DNA of 64,000 nt, taken from Tubulanus polymorphus (lineage: Eukaryota; Nemertea; Palaeonemertea; Tubulaniformes; Tubulanidae). The stretch is taken from contig NC_134028.1 of assembly GCF_964204645.1 (NCBI RefSeq), positions 23,658,153 through 23,722,152 of the forward strand. Reading direction: 5' to 3'. This document shows positions 22,601 through 37,400 of the stretch, piece by piece (the stretch's first letter is position 1; every line of letters starts with the position of its first letter). The notes beneath the pieces were generated by a model that had not been told where the DNA came from, ran no database searches, and saw only the letters and a program-made list of their open reading frames with translations. The position numbers were made by a program, and so were the translations under genes.

Positions 22601-25277
22601 GATTTCTAAAATTCTTAAGTTCGTTATGCTAGGATATGATTCATTTGTGCTGCACTTCAATACACTGTGTAGCCCCTGTATAGTAACAATGTCCATTTAG
22701 CTCAATCAGTGTCAGTAAAGTTGTCAGATTTGCGGAGTGAGTTTAACATCAAAGCAGCGAATATTTGGTGGGGTGCTCTTTCTGTATGGTATATTTTTCA
22801 TGTATTGATTTGGAATGAACTTAAAGGTCACATTTTGAATCATGTGATTAATTCAAATCACCGTCTGACTCGAAATTTCATACATTTTGATGGAAATTCA
22901 ATTTTACCGCGATGCAAAGTATGAATTTTGATCATATGAATTTCTTTGAACTCCGATGAAAATACGTATGATTCAGTTCCACAGAGGTCCTCGAGAGTCA
23001 AATCGAGAACCGTGAATCGGTCCAGATACACTTGAGAAAGTATCAGATTGTTATTGGTTTGGTTTTGATGGTTTACGTTTTCAAAATAATTCATCCAATA
23101 CACAAAATAAATTTGACGTGAAAAAATACAAGAAATTGCGTGCATGCAGGGAATCCTCGTACATTGCAGTCGGTATTTTTCGTAGCTTCAATTAAAAAGA
23201 AAAACTCGTGATTTAGTGATACCCGACTGATCAATCAAAACTGTAAACACTACCATTTCATTCATTAGTTGTGAATTTATCAAATCATGTATTCGTTGCG
23301 CCGTGGCTTCTGTGTTCGTGATAGAAAATGCAGTTTTTCGTTCAGAACGAAGCCGGTTCTTAATTGATGCAAATCATGGTGGAATTTCCAAATAGGTGGA
23401 AGGTGAGGGGAGGTGGGGTCCAATTGATCCAGTCAATGAAATCAAGCTTTACGTCTAAAAACCACACTGTCAGGACAAGGACGAGATGTAAGGCTGGAGA
23501 TGTCGGTGTGTTTTACCCTAAAATATAATGCGAATTTAACCAAAAATACATATATAAAGAGGATGTATTTTTGATATAACTTAATATCATTTTTTTTCTC
23601 CAATGCCGCATTTCTGGGAGCTGATGGCTGAAATAGGAAATCGAGAAGGATGGTGAATTAAAGAACTGGTTCCAGAAACTGGTCCCGATGCCACTGTTTG
23701 ATTCGGGATTGAATTTCAAGAAATGTGATCAAGTCCGATCGAAGCGAGTGGTGAGATATTTAGAACAGAGTGTGTTATATTCAATAAATATAATTTTATA
23801 ATGTGTATTTATCTAATTCTTCAATAATGTCACTGAATAAATCTGAATTTTTTTATTTTTACACAGGTCTGAAATAAATTTCCAGGCCTAATTCGGTGCT
23901 TCGCCATCGTTATGCGAACATAATCTACTTATTGAATTGAATTCCTCCTCTGGCATGTGAATAATCACTACGCTACCGCTTTCGCTAACCTGGGAGTACT
24001 ATGAAAACTGATTGCAAAAATCCATGTGAAAAAAGAAAAGGTGCCATGAACAAAACAGCATTGGTGAATAATTTCTTTTGAAATAGAATGGAAGTGAAAA
24101 AACTATTCCATATCTCTCACATGCCGCAGTAAGACGCTGACGGGTTCGAATCCCACGAATGATACATTTATAGGCGTTCTATGCCGGATCTTAACAAACC
24201 CTTACATCTCTGTCTGACTATGAACCGATGTTAAACGTTTCAGTACGGCATACACTTGCGACAGGGGCGTGACAGTTATTACAAACTGACCAATCGCAGT
24301 TGAGCTAGATAGTCACATGACCAAACAAGGTGCACGTCGCTAGTGTCAAGAAGCGCATTCTTTCCGGTTTCGATTCCCCGCGCGTCAAATTATTACTAAA
24401 ACAACGATTCGGAACGATTGAATTATAAACAGTCGGGTTTGACGCTGGTGAAAGTTGGGAGTTTTATTTAGCGAGGAACAGGACAGGAGGAATACACGAG
24501 AACACGGCGCTTTATAGGATAGAAAAAGGATTACGATTTCTAACTCGCTGACACATAGACACAGTGTTGATATGTCAACAATGTCAAACATGGCCGCATG
24601 CACTGTTTTAACTATGTAATACTAAACAATAGTGCGGAATCGATACTGGAACAACTTTTAAACCACACAACGTCATCAGGTAACGCTGATTTTGTTTGTT
24701 TGTCTTGATATCACATGTCCGTGTCATTTTGACTGCAATTTCCCTATTTTTGACAAAAGTATTATTAATTAGTCAGGCTAATCACTCTTAAATAACGTAG
24801 TTTGTAGGTTGGCATTGCAGTAGTCATTATTTTCTTATTCAATCCCCTGTCAAGAAAATTAAGGTTTACCCCACCAGGAATTAAGAGTACAAAAAAAGCA
24901 TCTTTAGTGTACTTCATTTTATAATTAATTAAGTATAGTCTCTTTGTTTTAGACCTATTGTTTGTCAAGAGTTACTACCTGTACCTATTGCGAAATTTAT
25001 ATTCATTTAAACAGTAAATGATCGATTTAAGGGTTGGGACTGCGGACATCCCATCCGATATTGGCTGGGTGTAGCTTGCGACAACTTGTTGAGTGGATCG
25101 GTGCAGCGAGTGATCGGTGCTGCTGCTCATTGTTGACTGACTGGTTGCATGGTGTGGTCTACGCACTCCATCTGTCTGTCGGCTATTATTGGTCATCAGT
25201 CATAGTTACGATTCAGACGTGTTTTCTCACACTCTCCTCTAGTTTATATCGCAATAAACGTTTATAATCATTTTCAG
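19602..25277. other. Intergenic region between divergent TMEM11 and sidekick
   Basis: Should contain both promoters, but I see no decisive TATA or initiator element. Contents: related fragments at about 19816 and 24117 (tcacatgcc-cagtaaga), the latter with a pol III B box ggttcgaatcc at 24142-24152; B-box-like motifs near 21788 and 21888; a pyrimidine tract at 20755-20800; and a lysine-codon-rich open frame at 22112-22348 that I do not recognise. Acceptor-like ttttcag at 25277 suggests an upstream noncoding sidekick exon. Confidence 0.5.
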
Positions 25278-25325
25278 GGTTGGAATGATTTGATTAAATT
25301 TTGAATTTGAAAACATTTCAAAATC

Positions 25326-25464
25326 ATGTTTACCGCCAGTAGAATTTTGTGGTGCCATTTATTCGGATTATGTGACTCTACGCGAAGATCAAGCGTAATG
25401 TGGATTATTCTATGGTTTTTGGCGCTGGGCGTAATTAACTTCGCCAGTGGAACTGTTACAGATG
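25326..25464 (+). CDS. sdk: Sidekick exon 1: signal peptide
   Basis: The first ATG after an in-frame TGA (25308-25310) is 25326. A second in-frame ATG at 25398 gives a more typical signal peptide, MWIILWFLALGVINFASG. Ends VTD plus one base, donor gtaagt at 25465 (phase 1). Either start keeps the hydrophobic core; the first adds 24 residues. A 5' noncoding part may begin at 25278 after ttttcag. Confidence 0.8.
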
Positions 25465-28400
25465 GTAAGTATTTTGAAATTTTTTTTTTTGTAAAAAATT
25501 TTTTTCTGAAAAACTGTTTCAAAACATTTCTCATTTATAATTTACGCAATATATAATGTACGAATAAAAGTCGCTTTTTCAAATTAAATTTTGTATTCGC
25601 CCTCTAAAGATTTCCATTCGAGAAATTACATTTCTTGCTAGTTATGGCCTGAAGGCGACATCAATAGCATCGATGAAGGATTCCCGGTGAATTAAGTAGT
25701 ATTTAGAAACAGCAGCGGTATTTATTTCGTCCTGCTTACTACCTAGAATCTTGGCGGATAAATAACGTTGTAAAGACAGGAAAAGTTTTCTAGTCTGGTG
25801 ACCACAGTCGGAGCGTTGTTAATCAGATTTGTCGGTTGTGATCTTGTCAAATTGATTGGTTTATAATTCCCGTCATGTAAACGCACATGCGTTTGTTCCC
25901 ACGTACAAAACAGTCTGATACTGCTTCCGACGAACGAAAGTTTCCGAGTCCCTTTCGGCGGAAAATTTTCATTTTCTATTCTCGGTAACGATAAATCAAC
26001 GTCGGCAATTTGCCGATTTACGAAACGCTGATCCGACGTAGTCCCCCGAAAGCTTTTCGCGAATAACGCGTCTTTGAAGTCCTTTTGTTAGCTCAGAAAT
26101 TATCATTACTCTCGTCAAATACATTCAGCGACTGCGGGGCTCGTTTTTGTTTTTCGCGGACAAGTTTTTCCACTCGACTAATTCCGATTCGATCGAACGA
26201 GACTCGAGTGAAGTTCGCTTTAAACGACGACCCTCGTCGAGGCGGGAGACGGAACATTTCGCTGTCCGTGTCTCGCGCTTCATCGACGTCGAAATGCGAA
26301 ATGGTTGTAATTTTTATTTCGGAGGTCGGCGGCGGTCAACAGCGAAGTCTTAGACGAATTTCGCTTGTCGTTTTCGGGTTGGGAAAATTTCGCGTTTCTG
26401 AATTGATTTCTGCCCGAGGTTCAATCTTCGCGTCGAGATAAAGTCACACCCATGAACGAAAGTGTCTTTTAGTCGCTAAGTGTACTTCAAAAAGAAAGGC
26501 GCACCTTTCTGTGATTTTCTTCCCACTTACAGATACTATCTATTTTTCTGGTATATTGTGTTACTACCCGCCCTTTTAAACTTTCGATCACGTCTTCCAA
26601 AAAAAGAACATCGAAGGCAGGTGCCGATAATTTGCCGCTGCACGTCTTTATTCTGTTCAGAAATCAGTCGAAGGTTGGCAGTTAATTAAAAAGGTGTTGA
26701 AAACACAATCTTGTACTATAGTTAATTCCGAACTGTAAGTAGCGAGTAGTTTACAAGTGTTTTACACCTCTTCACAAGTTCTCTCTAGGTCTTGATCTCT
26801 TGACTTCTTGTAAGAGTAGTTCGTAGAGAATATTATCTTAATTAGGTTTTATCAGGCCGCATTCGTTTCACCTCTCTCTAGAAGTTGATCAGATTATCGA
26901 AACTTGAGCCGTGATTTACTTTCCACAGCTGTCTACACACAATGTGTGCCCTTATAAATCAGAGTCTTTTCAGACAAAAAATAGAACTTTTAAAGCCTTT
27001 ATTGTAGCGCGTGATTACGCGACAATGTAACGTTGACCAGGCTCGAAAAAGCCGAGAAAAGCTCGAAACGGAATGAATTGTCTACTGTCGACCTATAGGT
27101 TTTTTGACCGGTGATATCGAGGTTAATGTCCAGACAGCCCTTTGTTCTCATTGTTCATCGCCCAGACAAACTATAATGATAATCTCGAGAATGATGATGA
27201 TTTTTTTTTCTATGAAGGCTGTAGTAGCCCTCGAATTGACCCTGCAGAATGTGGAAGTAATGAAAGAAAAATCGCTAAACGTTGTGATTTTTTTATTGAA
27301 AAATCTTACAGTCGAATGGTCTCTCAGTTTTAGCCTTGGAATACTCGGATAATGGGAGTCTATTTTTTTTCACGGGATAACACATGTGTAATTACACATA
27401 GTGGATTCTATTTCTGTTTTAAAACAAGGATCTGTTTTTCACCTGTTATTCAGTTTGGGGTCTAATCAATATATACACGTCACTGAGTGACATGTTTATT
27501 TCTGACCCACAGACCGGGCTGCTATGTAATAACTGTTATCACTTATTGCTCATCCATCAGATTAAATCCCTCATCAGTGATGTTTTCGTGATCTGTGGTT
27601 GAACCTTGAGCGCATTTCTTCTCGCTACGATTCCCCGCACTAAGGAAGAAGCCTTCGGTCTCTATAAGTTGTCTGGTAATTTGTTTTCGTAATCAAAAAA
27701 CGATTTATCGAATTATGAAGAAATCTTTATCGTCGTATTTTAATGGATTCAAAATTGAAAATCGTATTTTTCTCTGTCGTCGCTTATTGAAAACCGGTGA
27801 TTTCTAATCACGTCTGCTATTGACCGAGGAGACGATGGATTAAACACGGTGAGGAATGAGGAGACGAGGGATCGAATACTGTGAGGACTGAGATTGAGAC
27901 AATGGATTGAACGGTACAAGGACTCAGATTGAGACGATGGATTGAACACGGTGAGGAATGAGATTGAGATGATGGATTGAACGCGACGAGGACTGAGATT
28001 GAGACGATGGATTGAACGCGACGAGGACTGAGATCGAGACGATGGATTGAATGCGACGAGGACTGAGATCGAGACGATGGATTGAACGCGACGAGGACTG
28101 AGATTGAGACGATGGATTGAACGCGACGAGGACTGAGATTGAGACAATGGATTGAACGCGACGAGGACTGAGATCGAGACGATGGATTGAACGCGACGAG
28201 GACTGAGCTTGAGAAGATGGATTGAACGCGACGAGGACTGAGATTGAGAAGATGGATTGAACGCGACGAGGACTGAGATTGAGACGATGGATTGAACGCG
28301 ACGAGGACTGAGATTGAGACAATGGATTGAACGCGACGAGGACTGAGATTGAGACGATGGATTGAACGCGACGAGGACTGAGATAGAGACAGTGGATTGA

Positions 28401-31400
28401 ACACTGAGGACCGAGACGATGGATTGAACGCGACAAGGACTTGACGAGTTTTGAATTCAGCCCGTGATGTGACAATGATGACAGCGTCCGAGGGGGTTAT
28501 TCATGCGGGGATTTGATGACCACCGGTCAGTAAGAGAGGTGACAATTACTCCTGTTGAGAATATAGATAGCGAAGTTAATCCGTCATTGATTGCAATGAG
28601 ACGCCGAGTTTTCTCTCTATCTCGCAGATCTCGTCCGTCTGTTGCTGTGAGACGTCGTCGTCGTCACTGCTGAGGTCAATACTGGTAAATTTACCGTTTG
28701 ACGACCAATCAACTGCAATTGACTCGGCGATTTATGTATTCATCGATGGACGCACGCCCGCGCTCTCCGGCTATTTTGCCATCGCTTTTTTTTTCTCGAA
28801 TAATACTTAAAACGGACGTTTATCGCCGGAACGAGAGCCAATTTCGTAATTGCGGCGCCGGTTTAAAATGCGCGGCTCGTCCGTAATGAAATGATCTACG
28901 ATTCGCATCGATGAACGGTTTTTAGGATCAGTTTCAGGTGATTGCCGCATAATTTGTATAATTTCTCCGGTTGAGCTGGGAAATGTAATCAGTCCCGGTG
29001 TAATATCGCTGCCGATGCTGCTGCTGATGCTGCTGCTGATGCTTTTTCTAATTGGCTGATGGAATTCTCGCGCTCGGAAGTTGACAATCGCAACGCTTCA
29101 TGCATTTGATACGAAATACGTCTTCGGAGCCTCGCGAGGAGTAACATTAGGAGTACCTGAGACAAGTAGTAGTAAAAAACCTCATTCTACTCGCTTGTAA
29201 TATTCAAATGGGCTACAAATCACAACTACTGCTGATCAATGAAACTTTGTCGATTGGCGCTTATTTTTGCCGGAATAAATATTTCATGACGACGAATGCG
29301 CATGATTTCCACCTCCTAAATTGTATCGGCGATGACCGTAAGTTCGGTATGGTACTCGTGAGACTGCGGTTGAGTGATTCGGGGAGTTGTTAATTTAGTC
29401 GCCGTGGTAGAGATGAGTCTATGAGGTACAGCGAGGTAAAAAGAGAGATGCGTATACGAGATCAGTGTTATTACGTCTGTCCGTCCGTGTCTCATGAATA
29501 TACGGCCGCGTCGTCTCTGACCATCAACGCTTCGTCCACCGATGAAATTGGAAAAATTTCATCATCTTCCTAACAATGTAATCTCGATAAAACCGGACCT
29601 GCGGCTCATAACGGATGAATCCGACGGCGACAAAAAATGCGGCGAAAGAAATTTGAGGATTTTTCGCGCGGTAAGCTTGCAGTGGTCTCCGCAATCAGGT
29701 TTTATAGGCAGTTACCCATTTCATTTTACGTCCACAACCCTTCGAAACCCTTACAAAATATCTGTTGCCCCTACCAGAAATAGAAGACTACCCTAAAATT
29801 AAGCATAAATTACTGTATTTTTTGGGGGATTGAAAGCCTTGCTACTTCAGCAGCCAATGAATGCAGCCCGCTTTTAGAATTCTAGTATATGGAGAATTGG
29901 TTTGGTGGAAATATGTTTTACCATATCAAAATAGGGCCTGGGAAGATATTTCAGTATTGGTGTCGTTTCATGAAAATAGTTTAAAGCTTTTAAAGTTTTT
30001 TTTTAACTGAAAATGTTTAGTAACTAGACAAGCAATTAAACCCTATGATTTTAACTTTTTCGTGATTGAGAAACCGGTTTCAAAAAGTCTTGCCACTGAC
30101 GGATGAGGAGTGTACGACTGACTGCAAGGACAGGTTTCTTGTAGCTTGTGATGAAATAATTCTCGGCGTTGAATTCGAGAATGGTAAGTCTGAAAATAGA
30201 GATAGATTGCTGCAGGTTTATATCTTCGTGAATGGTCAATTAAGGATTATCAGTTTTACCGCTGACAATAAATGTTCGGATGGTTATTTACGACCACGAG
30301 TTTCAGATTAAAACAACTCAATGAAATATTGACCATCGATAGGCCTTACATTTAGGTAGTGATTTACTATAATGCTTTCCCTGCTTCCTTCAAATATACA
30401 TTTCTCTCGGTCTCCCTCTGGTAAATCAGCACAACCTTTCTTTGTTCTGAACGACTCTCGGGGCCAAACGCAAAACGGAGCAAAGTCAAAGAGCAGCATT
30501 TTATCGAAACAAATAAGAAATCTAAACTGTGTAAGCAGGTTTTACTGATAAACTTATTGACATATGTCTGATATGAAATGCATACTTGCAGTCTGTCTGA
30601 GATATTAGATTCCGTCTGTTTTGAATTTCATCGACGAGACGAGTCAAAGTTCACGCGATAAAACAAATCCGATCGAATCGTCGAGATTTATCTCTCGCGC
30701 GCGTCATGTTTCAAACTCTTATGAAGGTTCCGCGTTTGTTGTGAATGTCATCTCGTTTTATCGAAGATCAATTCGAATTGAAATGCGTATTGAACGCCGA
30801 GTGTTTTTAGATTAAGTAATTTAATTGCGTTTGAACGAAAGCCGTGAATTTTGATCTGAATTTCACGCGTCAACTTCTACAAACAGTACATAGATTTTGC
30901 CCAAATCTTACACATGTTTTTATAATGATAAGCATTTTAACCAATTTCATCGCGTTTAACTTTGATATCCAGGACCCAGTTCAACAGTTGTGGGTTAAGC
31001 CTAGCGCACATCGACACTGCGATTGGAGACAACTAGTTGCTACCGAACGATTACCCCGCGCACATCGAATTCTAGTTACAACCGGTCAGTTGCAGCAACT
31101 GCATGACGCGTGTCGATCGTCGAAATCCAGAGCGCGCACATCGGCGGATATGACCGATTGAGTACAACCAGTTGCTTAAAAGTAGAACATGGGCAACTGG
31201 CTGGAACTGGAGATAGATCGACGCTTACCAATCGTAAGCTCGCTCACATCGACACATTCAAGCAACTGATTGTATCCAGCCAGTTCCTCTCATGCGCCGG
31301 AAACTGCCTTGCAACTAGTTGTCTCCAATCGCAGTGTCGATGTGCGCTACGCTTTAGAGTTAACTCTGAGTTAAAGTTAGTTCATTTTCGATGAGTTAAT

Positions 31401-34400
31401 TCTAGAGTCAAATCTTAACTCAGAACTGTGGAACTGGAACCAGGCCTATGATTTTCCTTTTATCGTATTTATATGAACGATGACAATTTTTTGCAAGACA
31501 AATCATTACATAGACTACGGAATATAGTTTAACGACTGTAAATTGTTCTCGTTTCATGGTTTGCGTAAGGCCTCGGGTAGCATAGCTTGAAATGTATCAT
31601 AGCAACCCTACTCAACATTCAATGCAACAGCAACATTTTTTCCGTAAGATGATTATATAATGTACTATGTACCACACCACACACAGGGCATAGGTGATTA
31701 GATCATATCCTTACAATACAGAAGTATGCAAACAAAAATTTGCTGATAAATCATCGAAACATTTTTTCCCATTCTAAATTCCTCTCTTTGTGTGTATATA
31801 TATATATATAAGGTCTGTGTTTTAGTCGGGCTGATGCTTTGTCAGTAGCGACCACTTAGTTGTCAATCTAGATGCTTTTATGACGGTTAATAGGCAATTT
31901 ACGTTGAATAATATGCAGTAAAAAGTTAATGAAATATGGTTGTATCTAATCAGTGGTATTATTATAACTGCTGTTCTGTTTATACTCGTAGGAATCTGTA
32001 TGGTATGTTTGCGGTCTGCCGGGTTGAATTTGCTTTTTTTTGTTCAAGTCCGGGATTTTGTTTTTTATCTGCCTACAGATATAATGGCGCAGTGCCGTGA
32101 AGTGCACGCGCCATCTCTCTCTCGCAATTTTAGATAAAAATTTGTGTGGTTCTCGTTGATGGAACAAACTCGGGGCTGTTAAAGCCAGTTGTTGTCTCCA
32201 TATATTTCACTTTGCCGCAATCACTGTCATTTTGCATCGGGAATTATGTCGATCTTATGACGGTAAATTCGTGCTTTATCGTTGCGCTCGTTTAAGACGA
32301 TGGTTTAACGGAGTGGAGTATTCTCTGGCTGTGTTTCACCTGCGATTTACGGCTAATTTATGTTTACGAGTTCCGTGTGGATTCCTCTCGCTGTTACAAA
32401 ACCGGCGGAAGTTAATACTTGTTTATATACAAATAGCTAGTAAATTCATAGATCTCGGGGACGGATCCCTGGGCCCAAAACTCCCGAGGCCTTGTTGCAT
32501 ACGTATTTTAATGGGCTTCAGACCCTCCCCTAGAGAATTTGAAAGAATTTATCATTTTCTGAACTACAATGATTCTAGAACAAAATAACCGTGTAATAAT
32601 GTTATCTCGACTATAAGGGCCCCCTGGATCAGGTATCGTCTCCTGGGAGAGGTTTGAAGAGTATTCCCAGATAGATTCTCATTTATAAGTTTTCCTCAAA
32701 TATCTATCGCTCATAATCCTGCGGCACATGTTTAGGGTTCGTGCTGGATCTAGTTCAAGGAGGCTCTTAATCTTTTATCAAACCGTCTGTATAAACGCAC
32801 ACGTGTTACATCCTTTTGTTGATACAAATGTTCTGATATTTTTTCTTCGATTTGCGCTCACGAAGAAATCTCTCCCTCCCTCTCGCCGGTTTCCTTTTGA
32901 AAACACGCTCAGGTTTACTGCGGTAACCGTGGCAGACGTGTTCATCTATTTCGCGAGGATTCGCACGGTGCTTTATGATTTGTGGTCAAAAATCTTGTGC
33001 AAGTTGATAAGAAAGAATAAAAGGCGTTCAAAAGACGAGAAAATTCAAAATCATTATCATGAATTTAAGACAAATAAGTAATTGGTAGTAACCTCATTGA
33101 TTCCATATATGGTCATAGTACAATGAATGCTATGACACCGGGTCTATCTGTTCATTTTGATAAACAATTGAAAATCTATCTTTTCGATGAATATTTCAGG
33201 GAATATTTCAGGGAAAACGTGACGACACTATCGTCACTAACCGTCGTGAATTTATCGTTAAAATCGTGTCGTTTTAATTGAATTCCGATATATGTTCAAA
33301 AAACATATTGATGACGTCATATCCGAGAGAAATTTCCAATATAGATTTTCCACTCGCATAAAGTCTGACTGTCTCGAAAAGCATTTCCATATTTCACATA
33401 TATATGAGAAAATAGTAGGGTGAGAGTGTTGGCTATTTTGTACAGTGAGATTTGGAAATTTTGACCTGCATATGAAGTTTTGCATAACATTATATATATG
33501 TTCTGATCGAGAGTTAGAGTATTCCCTTAGTGGGACATATTCGAGTGTGAGTCATTTCGTTTTGTGAGTACCCCGCTTTTAAAAAGCAGGGCGCAGCGCT
33601 TTTATTTTCCAACAAAGACCACTCTCACAGGACCTGCACTGTGTAGGTGTTGTGTGTGTGTGTACTGAGTTCAGTTACAATGAAAGTAGGGCTTTGTATT
33701 GAAATAGTTCAGATATTTCATTTCATGATCCAATTTCTAATGATTATTTTGTAATCAGTAAAGCAAGTTTTCCGTGCAGGTTGCACAAGAGTTCGCTATT
33801 CAAATCATACATTATGACATAGATTGATCATTTTGAATTGGAGGCCTTTCCCTGTCATGAATAGAATGTCGAGATATAAACATCAAAGATATCCCTTTTA
33901 TATAAATCAGTCTAATCAAAAGTAAAGGTTGAAGACATAACATAACGTGTCCTAACGATTTGAAGACTTTTTTCACTAGGAATCTGAAAGTGGTTTTTAG
34001 TTATTCTACGAATCCCCCCCCCCCCCCGCGGGTTTTGCTTCTAGGTAGAATTATGGAATGTCTTGTAAATTCTTTGCCGTTTCATTGTGCAGACTACCTA
34101 CAGACTATACCAGGAATTAGCCACAGTTATTTTATTTACCTGTCATACCTGATATAAGGCTGTACGGTTTGATATTGATTGAATTATACAATGGTATATG
34201 TCCCTCGGGTATATGTGAAAAATCAAAACAAAAGCTTTCAGTGGTCACCACTAGTTAGAACAGTTTATTGTTTGAGGCGGATATGGAATATGACCAACAA
34301 TTTCCGTATTTTGATCAAGAAATGCTCTTTCTATCGGTTCACAAGTACATAATCTGTATTTAAAATCGGGTGAATATTTTTTCAAGCTGGTTTGCCGGTA

Positions 34401-37400
34401 GTTATGGGTGGCTATCTCAATCTTACTCAGTTGTTGATATAGATACTGTTATGTACTCGTTTGTATACTATACCCTGGAGCTTGTATCTCTAGTTAGAAC
34501 GGAGTCACGTCAAAACAATTGTTTTTTCTTCGCCTTATCAACTATTTGTTTATCATCGAACAATAAAAAGTATCATCGCGCCGCCGAACCGCGAACTAGC
34601 TCTAGCTCGTTGTTCTGCAGATACATCTGCAGCTTTTAAAGTATTTAGTTTCCATCTTCAGGTGTTGAATGACTAATATCTAAAAGAGCAACAACTCGTT
34701 TGTACCCTGATGTTCATATTTATTCAATGAAATAAAGTTTCATAGCAGATCAAAATGTAGCTTCCCACAACGAAAAATTATCATGAATCTTTGCAGTGGC
34801 CAGATATTGATGTCCAAGTTTTGGCCTTATTGACTGGTTACATGTCAGTTGGTCATGTTATTGTTTACTCAGATGCATGCATAGCCTTATAGCCTGCTTC
34901 CATATATACCACTTTACACGTAATCACCTTGGGAACATGTAGTTTGATTACCATTTTACTTCTCACGTCGTTAATTGTTAATGAATCGGATTACTCTGCG
35001 ATTCGATGATGTCTTAGAGGGATTAGGGGGCTATGTTTCGAACGGTTCTAATTCGAAGGCACCTCATCGTCGACGAACCGAGAAACTTTTGCGAACGTTT
35101 TGATGAAAACGATACCATTTCGATCATTCGATGAATTTTAATCATTTGAAACGTTAGATCAATCATTCACCGAGTCTGTATCTCATCTCGGGTTATCACA
35201 CAGTCGCATCGATGATGATGATTATCTCGTGCTTGGATTTTCAATGCCGACCAAAACGTGTTATTAATAAAACCATGAATTCTCGGAGAATAAGAGCCGT
35301 ATATCGCGAACACGCAGCTGAAGAAAATGCCGGGTCTTCTGTTTCATTATGAATTTATTACTGTATCTCAATATTTGCAGTGATCAGTTTACTGTTGATA
35401 TCCTGCTCGCGGTGAAACGGCGAATCGCGATGTCTTTTTCGGTTCTGATTTGCCGTTGCTGTATCGGGCGTCTTTTTAAATGCTCTACCTGCTGATTGCG
35501 GTGTTGTTTGTACCTAGTTAATAGTGATAACTCAGCCTCGGGATAAAACAGCGCGTTCTCCTATTATCCGCCGTAATCTGTAATTTGTATCAACAATCTG
35601 TAAATAGTGGATAGACATTATCTTAGTATTATAAGTTTTTTAAGGGTTCTAAGTATCGACATAGATTTTGCTATCTCGATGTTGATTTTGTCAGAAAACG
35701 AGGTGCTTTCAATTTCGCCGGCGTTGTTTGTATTGGCAGCTTCGTGACACGTTGTATGAAGCCTTTGAATAATTGATAGCCGTATGCTGGCGATAGCCTC
35801 CTGGAAGCGTGGTTGAAAAAAATTGAAATTTTCATGGGAAATCATGATATCTTTGTTTTTTCTATTGTCCGATACGCTACCACATGTCGCGTGTATGATG
35901 CAGGGACGGATCTGGGAAAATTGGAAGGCGGTGGTCCAGAAGAAAAGATAACGCACTTTTTCGAATAAAGCATATCAGGCCACGGGGTCCCTCCCTCGGT
36001 ATTAGATATTTATGTTTTGATCTTTGTCTTGACAAAGAGGGCAACCGCAATGGGAATTAGGCAGAGGTCCGGATTCCCGAGACCAACCCCTAAATCCGCC
36101 TCTGAAAAGGATTCTATGTTCTACGTGTTTGAGATATTTTTTTAAGTATAGATGTTTTTTTCTATTGCGCAATGCGTGTTACAACGTGTTACACCACATG
36201 TAACACGTATGATGGACTCGACACTTACTTACTGTGCTCATATTCAACAAAAAATTTTTCATGATAATATTTTCAATATTTGACCAGAAAGGTAACATAC
36301 TACATGAAAACTGCCACGGAGGCCTATATTAAGTATAGATCATTTGAAATCAATTTGCTCATAATTTTCGTGTAATAGATAAAACAAAGCCGATGTATAG
36401 CCTCGACTATAGTCAGTGGGTAGTTTCATCGATCTAGAATGGCGTCATGCATGCATCGCAGGTTCTCGCATTTCAATCCTATTACGACAGTACGTACTAT
36501 ATGTCTATATATGCGTAGTGCGTTATTGAAGAAACAGCAATGTCTGGTGCTGTAAATGTCTTGATAATGAATTTTCAGAGGTTTTAAGAATTAACAGTTC
36601 TATGCGATAGAAATGTCGTAGATGGTGCATTAACCTTTTCCCAGATTCGATTTCAATATGATTTCACTATTAAACGTGACAGATGTTTGGTGTATATATA
36701 TATATATATATGAAGCATACACACAGATACATACAGTAAAAACACTTGAGTTTTTACTATGACAGATAATAGATTTTTTATGCGCTTATGTTCAACTTTA
36801 AGGTTCACTCATTTGACGTGTTATTTTACACATTTACAAACAACGTTAATATCTTATTTAAACAAGCACTGCTTTTTGTGCCGTCAGTATTTGGTGTTTA
36901 CTAAACACAATTAGATACAATAGAATGTTGTTATGTGTACGGTAGTGTTCTGTAGTCATTGTAGATGGCAGCACCTGATGGGTACATTTTCACGATTCCA
37001 GAAATTCGAAAAAAAATCAATATCTATTCCAAAATTTTACAAAGCAAGAAATCTTTGAAGTAATCCAATCCATTATGGAAATGCCTCTAAAAGCCTTCAT
37101 TCATTCTGTAGAAAACTTTTCGATTTGATTCTATTTTTCTGAATTCGTTTTTGATCTCGTGGTGTAGTTTGATGGTATCTGGCATTTTCAATTTTCGCAT
37201 CGTTTTTACTGAATGGGGAGCTCGAATGTTGCGGCGCTATTTTTGATCTATTAACGTAATGGTTCGGCGAGCTGCGATGAAATTGAATTCTACCCACACG
37301 AGGCGTCTTAAACACCTCCAGTTCCTACGCCGGGAAATTTGATAATAGCTACCGTACATTACAGCAATGAAATAAGGCAATTTATATCAGACCAGTTTCA

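Noticed and set aside
27749-28475. Minus-strand serine/arginine-rich open frames up to 195 codons
   Set aside because: Translation of the 35-bp minisatellite; the same pattern appears in all three frames.
30066-30181. Exon-like stretch ending in a gtaagt donor
   Set aside because: In the phase required by sidekick intron 1 it reaches a stop within ten codons, and no partner exon or homologue is recognised.
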